A stretch of 64,000 nucleotides of DNA from assembly GCA_050331575.1 (NCBI GenBank), contig JBHJGS010000044.1, forward strand, positions 1 through 64,000. Reading direction: 5' to 3'. Below are positions 8,020-16,407 of this stretch, piece after piece. The stretch's first letter is position 1. Each line of letters starts with the position of its first letter. The notes under the pieces are model-generated. The model saw only the letters and a program-made list of their open reading frames with translations. It made no database searches and was not told where the DNA came from. Made by a program: the position numbers and the translations under genes. The stretch comes from JBHJGS01 sp050331575 (lineage in GTDB: Bacteria; Pseudomonadota; Alphaproteobacteria; Sphingomonadales; Rhodothalassiaceae).

Positions 8020-8870
8020 GCGAAACCGGCCTGATCTTGCATTGTAAAGGCGCTCGCTTAGCAGGCGTCTTGAACCGGCCAGACAGCGCGGATCGGCAAG
8101 CTGTGGTGTTCGTGGTCGGCGGTCCGCAATATCGTATCGGCAGTCACCGCCTGCATGTTGCTCTGGCACGCAAGTTGGCCGAGAATGGCATTGCGAGCTT
8201 GCGCTTTGACTATCGGGGCGTAGGCGATAGCGAGGGAACGCATCCCGGGTTTGAGGCCATCGAACCGGATATCGCGGTTGCCGTGGACGCCATGGCCGCG
8301 GCAGGGGCTGAGCATGTCGTGCTGTTCGGCCTGTGTGATGCCGTTCCGCCGATTTGCGCCTACGCCGCGCTGGATTCCAGAATCCGCGCGATCGTCATTC
8401 TTAATCCCTGGGTGCGTGAGGCGGCCAGCCATGAGACCGTGATGCTGCGCCGCTACTATGCCCAGCGGCTGCTGCAGGCTGATTTTTGGCGCAATCTCAT
8501 CCGCGGCCGGGCCCATCTTCGCGATTTTGCCCAAACGGCTGCGCGCGCGCTGCGCCGACGCATGAGCGGGAAGGCCACAGCCCCGGCCGCGCTGGCAGAA
8601 AACCGTCTGCTGGACCGGATCTTGTCCGGATTGACCGGATTCGAAGGCGCGGTTCTGCTCATTATGAGCGGTCGCGACTTAACCGCCGAAGAATTTCAGC
8701 AAGAAGCCGGTCCGAATGCTCATTGGCAAGCCATAGCCGCCCGACCCGGATTTGCTCGTGTTGACGTCGCGGAGGCTGATCACACCTTTTCCGAAGGCCA
8801 AACGACCGCACAGTTGGCGCAGGTCCTGGCTGATTGGCTGCGCCGCGACGGTGCGCCGCCGCCGACCTAA
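8016..8870 (+). CDS. Alpha/beta hydrolase, XrtA-associated (hydrolase 1 type)
   Basis: A 284-residue alpha/beta hydrolase. FVVGGPQYRIGSHR (oxyanion region), LRFDYRGVGDSEG and a candidate catalytic His in VAEADHTFS near the C-terminus are visible. The nucleophile elbow reads VLFGLCDAVPP, so Cys replaces the usual Ser, as I recall being characteristic of this exosortase-associated family. ATG 8016 overlaps the preceding stop (ATGA); a longer upstream frame is not needed. It is probably a thioesterase or acyl-transfer enzyme working with the carrier protein; the substrate is unknown. Confidence 0.85.
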   Translation: MSETGLILHCKGARLAGVLNRPDSADRQAVVFVVGGPQYRIGSHRLHVALARKLAENGIASLRFDYRGVGDSEGTHPGFEAIEPDIAVAVDAMAAAGAEHVVLFGLCDAVPPICAYAALDSRIRAIVILNPWVREAASHETVMLRRYYAQRLLQADFWRNLIRGRAHLRDFAQTAARALRRRMSGKATAPAALAENRLLDRILSGLTGFEGAVLLIMSGRDLTAEEFQQEAGPNAHWQAIAARPGFARVDVAEADHTFSEGQTTAQLAQVLADWLRRDGAPPPT

Positions 8871-8949
8871 GCGCGCTGCTAGCCAGAGCCTTGGGTAGGT
8901 GGTAAGCGGAGCGCCACCCTCACGCCCCCCAGTCACCGTTCTTTGCCAA

Positions 8950-10740
8950 ATGCTGCCACCGCCTGCCTTGATGCTGTGTGTTGCCGGTCCTGCTGCGCTG
9001 AGACGCACCGGGGGGACGGCATCGTGTGTGATCGAAGCGGTCGATGAAACCGGCGCGCCGGCCCGCGCAGATGCCCCGGCGGGCAGTTCGGCCCTGCTGG
9101 GGGCAGCGGTGCTGGACCGGCTGCCACCGGGCCCCGGCCACGCGCCGCTTCGTCTTCTGGCCGCCGTCGATGCGCAAGGGCAGGAGGCGATTGCCCGGGT
9201 GGGCGGGGCGTTTGTCTGCGCGGTCTGGCAGGCCCAATCACAATCCCTTCGTCTGGCGATCGATCGCGCCGGGATCGGACAGCTGTTCTGGACCCAGACC
9301 GCGGATCAATCGGTGCTGGCAGCGACCCGTCTGACCCACCTGGTGGCGCAGCCGGAGATCGACGCCAAGCTCGATCCGGTGGGCCTGAACCATTATTTGG
9401 TTTATTACGCCGTGCCGGGGCCCGGCACCATTTACCGCGACATCCAGCGCCTGGGCCCGGGCCAATGCCTAACCGTGCAGGACGGCCAGGCGCGCACGCA
9501 CCGGTATTGGCAGATGCCCTACGCCGCCACCGACGCAGCGGAGCCGGAGCTGCAACACAGGCTGCGGACGCATCTGGACGACGCCGTGGCGCGTGCCTTG
9601 TCCGGCACGCACGCCGCGACAACCGGCTGTTTCTTGAGCGGCGGGCTCGACAGCAGCACGGTCACCGGACTGGTCGCGCGGCAGCGGCCGCCGGCGCACA
9701 GCTTCACCATCCGGTTTCATGAGCCGCGCTATGACGAAGGCCGCTATGCCCAGCTGGCGGCCGATCGCTTCGCCACACGCCATCATGAGCGGTATGTCGA
9801 CCCCGCCGACGTGGCCGATCGGCTGGAGACAATCGCCGGATTTCTCGACCAGCCCTACGGCAATAGTTCTGCCGTCGCCGCCTATCACTGCGCCCTGGCC
9901 GCCCGGGAGGCAGGCATGACGCTGCTTCTGGCCGGCGATGGCGGTGATGAACTGTTTGCCGGCAATGAACGCTATCTGACGCTGCGGCGCGCCGAGCTTT
10001 ACGGCCGCATTCCAAGCCCGGCGCGGGCCGTGCTTGATCCCATGCTCGCCTGGCCGGGGCTGGATCGGCTACCGCTGCTTGGCAAGGCCCACCGGCTGCG
10101 CGCGCGCTTTCACATGGACCTGTCGGAGCGCCTCTATGACGGCCAGGACCCACGGCGCCGGTTCGGCCGTGACGGCGTGCTCACCGCCGATCTGGTCGCC
10201 ATGATCGGCGCGCATGAGCCCCTGGCACTGGCGCGGGCCGCCGCCGATGCGGCGGGACCAACGGCGGACACGGTACAGCGCATGATGGCGGTCGACCTGC
10301 AACTGACCATCGCCGACAATGACCTGATCAAGGTCAATGAAATGTGCGCGCTAGCCGGCATCCAGGTCCGCTATCCGATGCTGGACGACCAGCTCATGGA
10401 CTTCGCCGCAAGCCTGCCCGAAGGGACGCTTCTCCCCGGCGGGCGATTGCGCGGATTTTACAAGGACAGCGTGGCGGACTTACTGCCGCGGGCCATTCTG
10501 ACCAAGCCGAAACATGGCTTCGGATTGCCGTTCAAAGAATGGATGGGCCAAGCCGGGCCGGTGCAGGATTGTCTTCTGGCCGCACTGGATCAGCTGGTTC
10601 ATCGGCAGCTGTTTCAGCCCGACTATCTGGCCGCCCTGCGGCGCGCGTGCACCGGTGCCGACCCGGGCGGACTGCGCGGCCATGCTTGGGATGCGGCCAT
10701 GCTGGAATTGTGGCTGAGCACGCACCCAGGCACGGTCTAA
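8950..10740 (+). CDS. Asparagine-synthase-like amidotransferase with divergent glutaminase end
   Basis: About 596 residues. The synthase domain is intact: the PP-loop ATP motif reads FLSGGLDSSTV, followed by LLAGDGGDELFAGNERY and KPKHGFGLPFKEWM. The glutaminase half (about residues 1-190) is recognisable, but the canonical Met-Cys-Gly N-terminus is absent; the nearest match is MLCVAGPAAL at ATG 8971, with Cys as third residue. Candidate starts are GTG 8899, ATG 8950 and ATG 8971, and none has a clear ribosome-binding site. It may amidate or ligate using ammonia, or make an amide or ester bond without glutamine. It closes the ACP/hydrolase operon. Confidence 0.8.
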   Translation: MLPPPALMLCVAGPAALRRTGGTASCVIEAVDETGAPARADAPAGSSALLGAAVLDRLPPGPGHAPLRLLAAVDAQGQEAIARVGGAFVCAVWQAQSQSLRLAIDRAGIGQLFWTQTADQSVLAATRLTHLVAQPEIDAKLDPVGLNHYLVYYAVPGPGTIYRDIQRLGPGQCLTVQDGQARTHRYWQMPYAATDAAEPELQHRLRTHLDDAVARALSGTHAATTGCFLSGGLDSSTVTGLVARQRPPAHSFTIRFHEPRYDEGRYAQLAADRFATRHHERYVDPADVADRLETIAGFLDQPYGNSSAVAAYHCALAAREAGMTLLLAGDGGDELFAGNERYLTLRRAELYGRIPSPARAVLDPMLAWPGLDRLPLLGKAHRLRARFHMDLSERLYDGQDPRRRFGRDGVLTADLVAMIGAHEPLALARAAADAAGPTADTVQRMMAVDLQLTIADNDLIKVNEMCALAGIQVRYPMLDDQLMDFAASLPEGTLLPGGRLRGFYKDSVADLLPRAILTKPKHGFGLPFKEWMGQAGPVQDCLLAALDQLVHRQLFQPDYLAALRRACTGADPGGLRGHAWDAAMLELWLSTHPGTV

Positions 10741-11059
10741 GCCGGTCTGCATCTTTCACGGTCGCAATCGCTTGGGTGAAAGCGCCCGGGATTTCGATTG
10801 GCGGCCCTTCCGCGGCACCGCAGCCGCGCCAGCACCGGTTTCACATTTTTTTGCGTTGATTTGGCCTGCGATCCTTGTCACGGTCGGATCATAATCGATC
10901 GGCGTATCCTTCTCCGAAATTCTCAGGTGGCGCGGGCAAGCGGTAGGCTTGGCCGTGCGAACGCAGTGCCCCGATGGCGCCTGCCGTTGGCACGGTCGGC
11001 ATGTTTGTGTATTGACGGCAGTCCGGAACAGCCGGGGCCCGACGAGAAAGAGGATGGTG
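10741..11059. promoter_or_regulatory. Gene-free leader before the EPS export operon
   Basis: About 320 bases with no supported gene. A weak hairpin (CTTTCAC 10753-10759 / GTGAAAG 10776-10782) follows the upstream stop. A T-rich run near 10845 and AAAGAGG just before ATG 11060 are present. The region presumably carries the promoter of the long rightward operon. I found no convincing sigma-54 GG-N10-GC pair. Confidence 0.4.
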
Positions 11060-11704
11060 ATGACGGCGCGGATGGCGAGGCCGAAGGCCAGGTTTGGAGT
11101 GCTCCAGGCGCTGATGCTGTTTTGCCTTCTGGGCGTGGCCGCGTGCGGCGGTCGCAACGATCTGGGGGCGCTGCAAAGCGCTGAGATTCCGACCGAAGCG
11201 CCGCTCTACCGCATCGGCGCGGGCGACAGTTTGCAAATCATCGTTTGGCGTCAGGGTGATCTGAACAGTGGCGTTCAGGTGCGTCCGGACGGGCGCATCA
11301 CCGTGCCGCTGATCGAGGATCTGGAGGCCGCGGGCAAGACCCCGACGGAATTGGCCAAGGATCTCGAAACCGAGCTGAGTGCCTATGTTCGCGATCCGTT
11401 GGTGACGGTCATCGTCAACGGCTTTGTCGGCACCTTCCAGCAGCAGGTGCGCGTTGTCGGCGCCGCCGCTCAGCCCCGATCGATTCCCTATCGTGCCAAC
11501 ATGACCTTGCTGGATGCGATGATCGCCGTCGGCGGACTGACCGAAACCGCCGCGGGGGACCGGGCCACGCTGGTGCGTGTGGTCGAGGGCGAGCAGCAAT
11601 CCTTCCGCATCCGCCTGGACGATCTGCTGCGCGGCGGTGACATCGACACCAATGTCCGCATGCTGCCGGGGGACATTCTGATCATTCCGGAGCGGTTGTT
11701 TTGA
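11060..11704 (+). CDS. Polysaccharide export outer-membrane lipoprotein (Wza-like), XrtA-type
   Basis: A 214-residue lipoprotein. The signal sequence ends in a lipobox VAAC (Cys29). A Poly_export domain begins YRIGAGDSLQIIVWRQ and contains VRPDGRITVPLI, followed by one SLBB-like domain (VRVVGAAAQPRSIPYRANMT to LPGDILIIPERLF). It forms the periplasmic/outer-membrane part of the export channel. ATG 11060 has AAAGAGG six bases upstream; the frame extends further up, but without a signal-compatible start. It is the first gene of the core assembly operon and precedes the chain-length protein, as in other XrtA loci. Confidence 0.92.
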   Translation: MTARMARPKARFGVLQALMLFCLLGVAACGGRNDLGALQSAEIPTEAPLYRIGAGDSLQIIVWRQGDLNSGVQVRPDGRITVPLIEDLEAAGKTPTELAKDLETELSAYVRDPLVTVIVNGFVGTFQQQVRVVGAAAQPRSIPYRANMTLLDAMIAVGGLTETAAGDRATLVRVVEGEQQSFRIRLDDLLRGGDIDTNVRMLPGDILIIPERLF

Positions 11705-11783
11705 CGGACCTCAAATCTAGGCCGCCGCGGTTGTGCTAGGATTGATCGAATTTTTATAGGTTGCTGGTAGTCGGGGCTGACAC

Positions 11784-13463
11784 ATGGAAGAGATTTACGC
11801 GCAGATACAATATTATGTTCGGGCCGTCTGGCAGCGGCGCTGGCTGGTTTTGGGGGCGGCTTTCATGATCGCCGCTGCCGGCTGGGCCGCGGTGGCGACC
11901 CTGCCCGACATCTACCGTTCCTCCGCACGGATCTATGTTGATACCGGCAATGTGCTGACGCCGCTGCTGCGCGGCTTGGCCGTGGGCGACAATACCCAGC
12001 GCCAGTTACGGGTGATCCGGCGGACTCTGGTTTCCAAGCCCAATCTGGAAGAAATCGCCCGGCGCACCGACTTGGACATCACCGCCACCACCGATCTGGA
12101 GAAGGAGGCCCTGCTTTCCCGCCTGGAAAGCGCGATCACCATCCGCTCCAGCCGCGAGAATATATTCGACATCAGCTACACCGGGCAGAATCCCGTGCTG
12201 GCGCGCGATGTGGTCGATGCGCTGACCACCTTGTTCGTGGAGAATAATCTCGGCGAGAACCGCTCCGAAATCGACAATGCTCAGGAATTCCTGCGCGGTC
12301 AGTTGGAGCAATATGCCGCGAAACTGGATGAGGCGGAATATCGCCTGGCGCAGTTCCGCCAGGAGAATTTCGCGTTTCTTCCGGGGCAGCAAGGCTTTCA
12401 GCAGCAGCTGAACGAGGCGCTGAACGAATTGGCGCGGCTGCAAGCCACGTTGCAAGACGCCGAAACCCGCAAGACCGTGTTGGAGGAAAGCCTGGCCGAA
12501 ACGCCGCGCATGATCGGCCAAGGCGGCGGCGCGCTCGGCCCGCCGACCAATCTGGAAGTGCAGATCATCCAATTGCAGGGCCAGTTGGAAGAGCTGTCGG
12601 CCCGCTACACCGAGCAACATCCCGATGTCATCTTGCTGCAGCGCCGGCTCGATCGCTTGTATGAGCAGCAAGAGGCCGGCGGTCCGGCGTCGTTCGTGCC
12701 TGCGCCGGCGGGCGAGGGCGGCGCCAGCTTGCCCAACCCGGTCTACACCGATCTTCAGCTGGAATTGATTCAGCAGGAATCCGCGATTCGCACCCTGTAT
12801 CCGCAAATCGAACGGGCTGAACAACGGGTGGCGACCATCCGTGAGCGGCTGGAGCGGGTACCGGACGTCGAGGCAGACCTCAAGCGCCTGACCCGCGACT
12901 ATACCGTGATCCAGAAGAATTATCAGACGCTGCTGGAACGGCGCGAATCCGCGCGGATTTCCTCGGACCGCGAGCAGTTAGGCACGCGCATGGCGTTTCG
13001 CATAATCGAGGCCGCGCAAGTGCCGAACAAGCCGACCGGGCCCAATCGTCCGATCCTGCTGCTGGGCGTGCTGGCGGTGGGCCTTGGCGCCGGCGTTGCC
13101 GCAGCGCTTGGCTTGGCGCTCTTGAATATCACCTATGCCACCACCGAACAGCTCGCCAGCGATTTCCAACTGCCGATTCTGGGCTCGGTGATGTTCCGCG
13201 AGAGTGAGCGGCGGCGCAGCCGGCCGGCCCTCAACATTGCCAGCCTGGCGGTCGCTTTAGGCGTGCTGCTGGTGGTGCTGCTGGGCTTGATCGTGGTTGA
13301 GAGCCGGCTGCCGTTGGAGACCTACCAACTGATCAGCTTCATGGTGGGCGGGCTGTTGTTCCTGCTCGGCGCGCTGACAACGGTGCTGGCGCTGCGCCAG
13401 GGCAAGCCGCGCCTGGCGCCGGCCGCGCCCAATCAAGAGCCGGCCCTGGCCATGGCGGCCTAG
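11784..13463 (+). CDS. Polysaccharide chain-length determinant (Wzz/BY-kinase activator), XrtA-type
   Basis: 559 residues. A Wzz N-terminal domain has a first membrane helix around residues 20-41 (RWLVLGAAFMIAAAGWAAVA). A long periplasmic coiled coil spans about residues 150-420 (EFLRGQLEQYAAKLDEAEYR onward). The Pro-rich GPNRP segment precedes the second helix near residue 415. Two further hydrophobic helices follow (about residues 480-500 and 515-540). It controls polymer length and activates the cognate tyrosine kinase encoded next. No kinase domain is fused, which fits the separate kinase gene. Confidence 0.92.
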   Translation: MEEIYAQIQYYVRAVWQRRWLVLGAAFMIAAAGWAAVATLPDIYRSSARIYVDTGNVLTPLLRGLAVGDNTQRQLRVIRRTLVSKPNLEEIARRTDLDITATTDLEKEALLSRLESAITIRSSRENIFDISYTGQNPVLARDVVDALTTLFVENNLGENRSEIDNAQEFLRGQLEQYAAKLDEAEYRLAQFRQENFAFLPGQQGFQQQLNEALNELARLQATLQDAETRKTVLEESLAETPRMIGQGGGALGPPTNLEVQIIQLQGQLEELSARYTEQHPDVILLQRRLDRLYEQQEAGGPASFVPAPAGEGGASLPNPVYTDLQLELIQQESAIRTLYPQIERAEQRVATIRERLERVPDVEADLKRLTRDYTVIQKNYQTLLERRESARISSDREQLGTRMAFRIIEAAQVPNKPTGPNRPILLLGVLAVGLGAGVAAALGLALLNITYATTEQLASDFQLPILGSVMFRESERRRSRPALNIASLAVALGVLLVVLLGLIVVESRLPLETYQLISFMVGGLLFLLGALTTVLALRQGKPRLAPAAPNQEPALAMAA

Positions 13464-13531
13464 GGGCGGAGTCGCGAAGATGACCCAGAACGGGCGTAGT
13501 GAGGCTGCGCGTTGTGCATGAGAGGGATGAC

Positions 13532-14407
13532 ATGAACGAAGCGTTCCCGGAGCGGCTTTCCCTGGTGGAGCGCGCCGCCCGCCGGCTTGAGGCGGAACAG
13601 GAAGCCGAGGCGGCGGAGGCAAGCCAAGTGTTGCGGCCGCCGTTCCAGGCACCGGGGTCCCCCCCGCCGGGCGGGTCGGACTCGGTCAGCCGCCAGGTTG
13701 TCATCGATTTGGATGTGCTGGCATCACAAGGCTATCTGACGCCGAATCGGATGCAGGTTCGTCTGGCGCAGGAAATTCGCGTGATCAAGCGGTCGCTGGT
13801 GAACAATTTTCAAAGCCGCGAGGTGCCGCGCCCGAACCTGATCATGGTGACCAGTTCCAACCCGCGCGAAGGTAAGAGCTTCATGGCCATGAATTTGGCG
13901 ATCAGCCTTGCCTGCGAGGTGGACTATCATGTTCTCTTGGTGGATTCCGATTTCATGCGTCCGGTGGTGTTTCAACGCCTGAACCTGACGCCGGCGGCGG
14001 GCTTGATGGACTGGCTGCGCGACCCTGACCTGGACGTTGCCGACATCATGATGCGCACCAATATCGGCCGGCTATCTTTGATCGGGCCAGGCAAGAAGCA
14101 TGATCTGTCGACCGAGCTTCTGGCCAGCCAGCGTATGGCGCAGCTATCTGACGAGTTGGCAGAACGCTATCCTGACCGGTTGATCATCTTCGACGCCCCG
14201 CCGATGCTGGCCTGCACCGAACCCAGCGTGCTGGCGGAACATATGGGCCAGGTGGTCTTTGTCGTGGAGGCTGACAAGACGCCGAAGGTCTCCGTGCGTA
14301 AGGCGCTGAGCATGCTGCCGCGGACCTGTTGGACCGGGCTGGTGCTGAACAAGGGCCGGGCGCGTGGCGTCACGGACTATTACGACGATTACGGCTACCG
14401 GTATTAA
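13532..14407 (+). CDS. Tyrosine autokinase (BY-kinase), XrtA-associated
   Basis: 291 residues. The Walker A motif SSNPREGKSF (Lys115), the Walker A' motif LLVDSDFMRP and the Walker B segment LIIFDAPPML are all present. A Tyr-rich tail, DYYDDYGYRY, is the autophosphorylation cluster. ATG 13532 is preceded by AGAGGG at five bases; an earlier in-frame start at 13499 lacks such a site. With the separate membrane chain-length protein it makes a split Wzc-type unit that regulates polymer length and export. Confidence 0.92.
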   Translation: MNEAFPERLSLVERAARRLEAEQEAEAAEASQVLRPPFQAPGSPPPGGSDSVSRQVVIDLDVLASQGYLTPNRMQVRLAQEIRVIKRSLVNNFQSREVPRPNLIMVTSSNPREGKSFMAMNLAISLACEVDYHVLLVDSDFMRPVVFQRLNLTPAAGLMDWLRDPDLDVADIMMRTNIGRLSLIGPGKKHDLSTELLASQRMAQLSDELAERYPDRLIIFDAPPMLACTEPSVLAEHMGQVVFVVEADKTPKVSVRKALSMLPRTCWTGLVLNKGRARGVTDYYDDYGYRY

Positions 14408-14449
14408 AGCCCGGTAGCCACAGCGACGACCTAGCGGCCAGGACGGAGC

Positions 14450-15487
14450 ATGTATCTCAAGCATTTCAAGCTTGCGCGCTATCCATTTCAGCTGACCCCG
14501 GATGCCGGATTTTTCTTCCGCAGCCGGGTGCATGCCCGCGCGCTCGCTACGATCACCTACGGCTTGAGCAAGCAGGAGGGCTTTGTCGTCATCACCGGAC
14601 ATGTCGGCGCCGGCAAGACCACCCTGATTGATTATATGCTGAATCAGGAGAAGAGCCCGCGCACGGTCACGGCCCATGTCAACACCACCCAGATCGAGGC
14701 TGATAACCTGCTGGAGCTGATCTCCGGCGATCTTGGATTGCGCCGCACCGGCGCCACCAAAGCGGCCTGCCTGCGCGACCTGAACAATTATTTCCAGACC
14801 ATCGGCCGGCGCAACGGCCATGTCCTCCTGATTATCGACGAGGTGCAGAACCTCTCTCCCGGCGCCCTGGAAGAGCTGCGCATGCTGTCGAACTTTCATG
14901 ACAAGGGCCGGCCCCTGGTTCAGACCCTGCTGGTCGGTCAACCGGAATTCCGCGGCCGCTTGGCCGGGCCGGAATGCGAGCAGCTGCGCCAGCGGGTGAT
15001 TGCGTCGTATCATTTGCTGCCGCTGTCCCAGGCGGAGGTGTCTGTCTATATCGAACACCGCCTGCAGCAGGCCGGGCATAAGGGGGAGGCGCTGTTCGAT
15101 GACGGCGCCTATGCCCACATCTATGACGAGACCGGCGGCATCCCGCGCAAGATCAACCGCCTGTGCGACCGGCTCTTATTGTTCGGCTATCTGGAGGGGC
15201 TGACCCGGCTGGACGAGGCCGCCGTTGGCGATGTGGTCGCTGAGATGCGCGCGGAGAATCTGTCTCAGACGCCCGAACAGGGGGCGGTGAACGGCGTGGA
15301 GGAAGATGGCCAGGTGCTGGAACTGGGCTTTGCTCAGCGCGCCGATCGCGGCACGCCGCCGGGCCGCGCACAGCCGGTCAATCTGGTCGCAATGATGCAT
15401 GAGATGCGTCAGGAACTGGCGGATTATAAGGCCAAAATGAATCGCATCATGGAGCTGGTCGCCGAAGACCGGCGCAGACGGCGGTAG
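14450..15487 (+). CDS. GspA/ExeA-like AAA ATPase, XrtA-associated
   Basis: 345 residues. It begins MYLKHFKLARYPFQLTPDAG, the typical start of ExeA-like ATPases. Walker A is GHVGAGKTT (residues 50-58) and Walker B is LLIIDEVQNL. A sensor/arginine-finger region (GGIPRKINRLCDRLL) follows. The C-terminal 80 residues are Glu/Arg-rich and probably coiled. The protein is conserved next to the tyrosine kinase in XrtA loci, where its exact role is not established; energising assembly or export is likely. Confidence 0.9.
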   Translation: MYLKHFKLARYPFQLTPDAGFFFRSRVHARALATITYGLSKQEGFVVITGHVGAGKTTLIDYMLNQEKSPRTVTAHVNTTQIEADNLLELISGDLGLRRTGATKAACLRDLNNYFQTIGRRNGHVLLIIDEVQNLSPGALEELRMLSNFHDKGRPLVQTLLVGQPEFRGRLAGPECEQLRQRVIASYHLLPLSQAEVSVYIEHRLQQAGHKGEALFDDGAYAHIYDETGGIPRKINRLCDRLLLFGYLEGLTRLDEAAVGDVVAEMRAENLSQTPEQGAVNGVEEDGQVLELGFAQRADRGTPPGRAQPVNLVAMMHEMRQELADYKAKMNRIMELVAEDRRRRR

Positions 15488-15501
15488 ACGAGGGGGCAGG
15501 C

Positions 15502-16407
15502 ATGCAATCGGGCCAGGCCGAACGCCCGTCGCTGCGCGGCGGGGCTGCGATCGGCACCATCAATGCCATGACGGTGGACGTCGAGGACTATTTCCAGGTC
15601 TCCGCGATGGAGAGCCAGGTCCCGCGCGACCGCTGGGATCGCTTCGACGGCCGTGTCGAGGCCAATATGGACCGGATCCTGGAGCTGTTCGACGCCCGCG
15701 GCGCCAAGGCCACCTTTTTCACCTTGGGCTGGGTCGGCGAGCGCTATCCAAACCTGCTGCGGCGCATCGTCGCCGAAGGCCATGAACTGGCCAGCCATGG
15801 CAGCGCCCACCACCGCGTCTCCAGGCAGACACCGGCGCAGTTTCGCGCCGATATCCGCCACGCCAAGACGGTGCTGGAACAGGCCACCGGCGTGTCGGTC
15901 AAGGGCTATCGGGCCGCCAGCTTTTCCCTGACGCCGAACACCCCTTGGGCCCATGAGATCATGGCAGAGGAAGGCCATCACTATTCTTCCAGCGTCTACC
16001 CCGGCGCGCATGACCATTACGGCATCCCCACCGCGCCGCGCGCGCCGTACCGGCCGATTGCCGGGCAGGCTTTCGTGGAGCTGCCGATCACCACGGTGGA
16101 AATCGCCGGCCGGCGTCTGCCCTGCGGCGGCGGCGGATTTTTCCGGCTGCTGCCCTACAGCTATTTCAAATGGGGCTATCGCCGGGTCAACCAGCGCGAC
16201 GGACTGCCTGGGATCTTCTATTTCCACCCATGGGAGATCGACCCGGAGCAGCCCCGCGTCGCCGGGCTCTCCGCAAAGACTCAGTTTCGGCACTATGTCA
16301 ATTTGGCGGGCATGCTGCGGCGGCTGGACCGCTTGCTGACGGATTTCCGCTGGGACCGGATGGATCGGCTGGTCGGGTCGGACTCAGCGCCGGAGGCAGC
16401 GGCATGA
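15502..16407 (+). CDS. Polysaccharide deacetylase, XrtA-associated
   Basis: 301 residues, NodB-homology carbohydrate esterase 4 family. Motif 1 is MTVDVEDYFQVSAM (catalytic and metal Asp), motif 2 is SHGSAHHRVS (metal His pair), and GYRAASFSL is motif 3. A long C-terminal extension (FYFHPWEIDPEQPR and beyond) matches the exosortase-associated subfamily. No signal peptide is evident. It removes N-acetyl groups from the polymer or precursor. The end overlaps the next start by four bases. Confidence 0.92.
   Translation: MQSGQAERPSLRGGAAIGTINAMTVDVEDYFQVSAMESQVPRDRWDRFDGRVEANMDRILELFDARGAKATFFTLGWVGERYPNLLRRIVAEGHELASHGSAHHRVSRQTPAQFRADIRHAKTVLEQATGVSVKGYRAASFSLTPNTPWAHEIMAEEGHHYSSSVYPGAHDHYGIPTAPRAPYRPIAGQAFVELPITTVEIAGRRLPCGGGGFFRLLPYSYFKWGYRRVNQRDGLPGIFYFHPWEIDPEQPRVAGLSAKTQFRHYVNLAGMLRRLDRLLTDFRWDRMDRLVGSDSAPEAAA

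Noticed and set aside
10990..11015. Possible sigma-54 promoter (TGGCACGG) before the export operon
   Set aside because: The GG and GC pairs are eight bases apart, not ten, so the spacing does not fit.
10949..11059. N-terminal extension of the export lipoprotein
   Set aside because: It would bury the signal peptide and lipobox behind about 37 residues. ATG 11060 has a proper ribosome-binding site.
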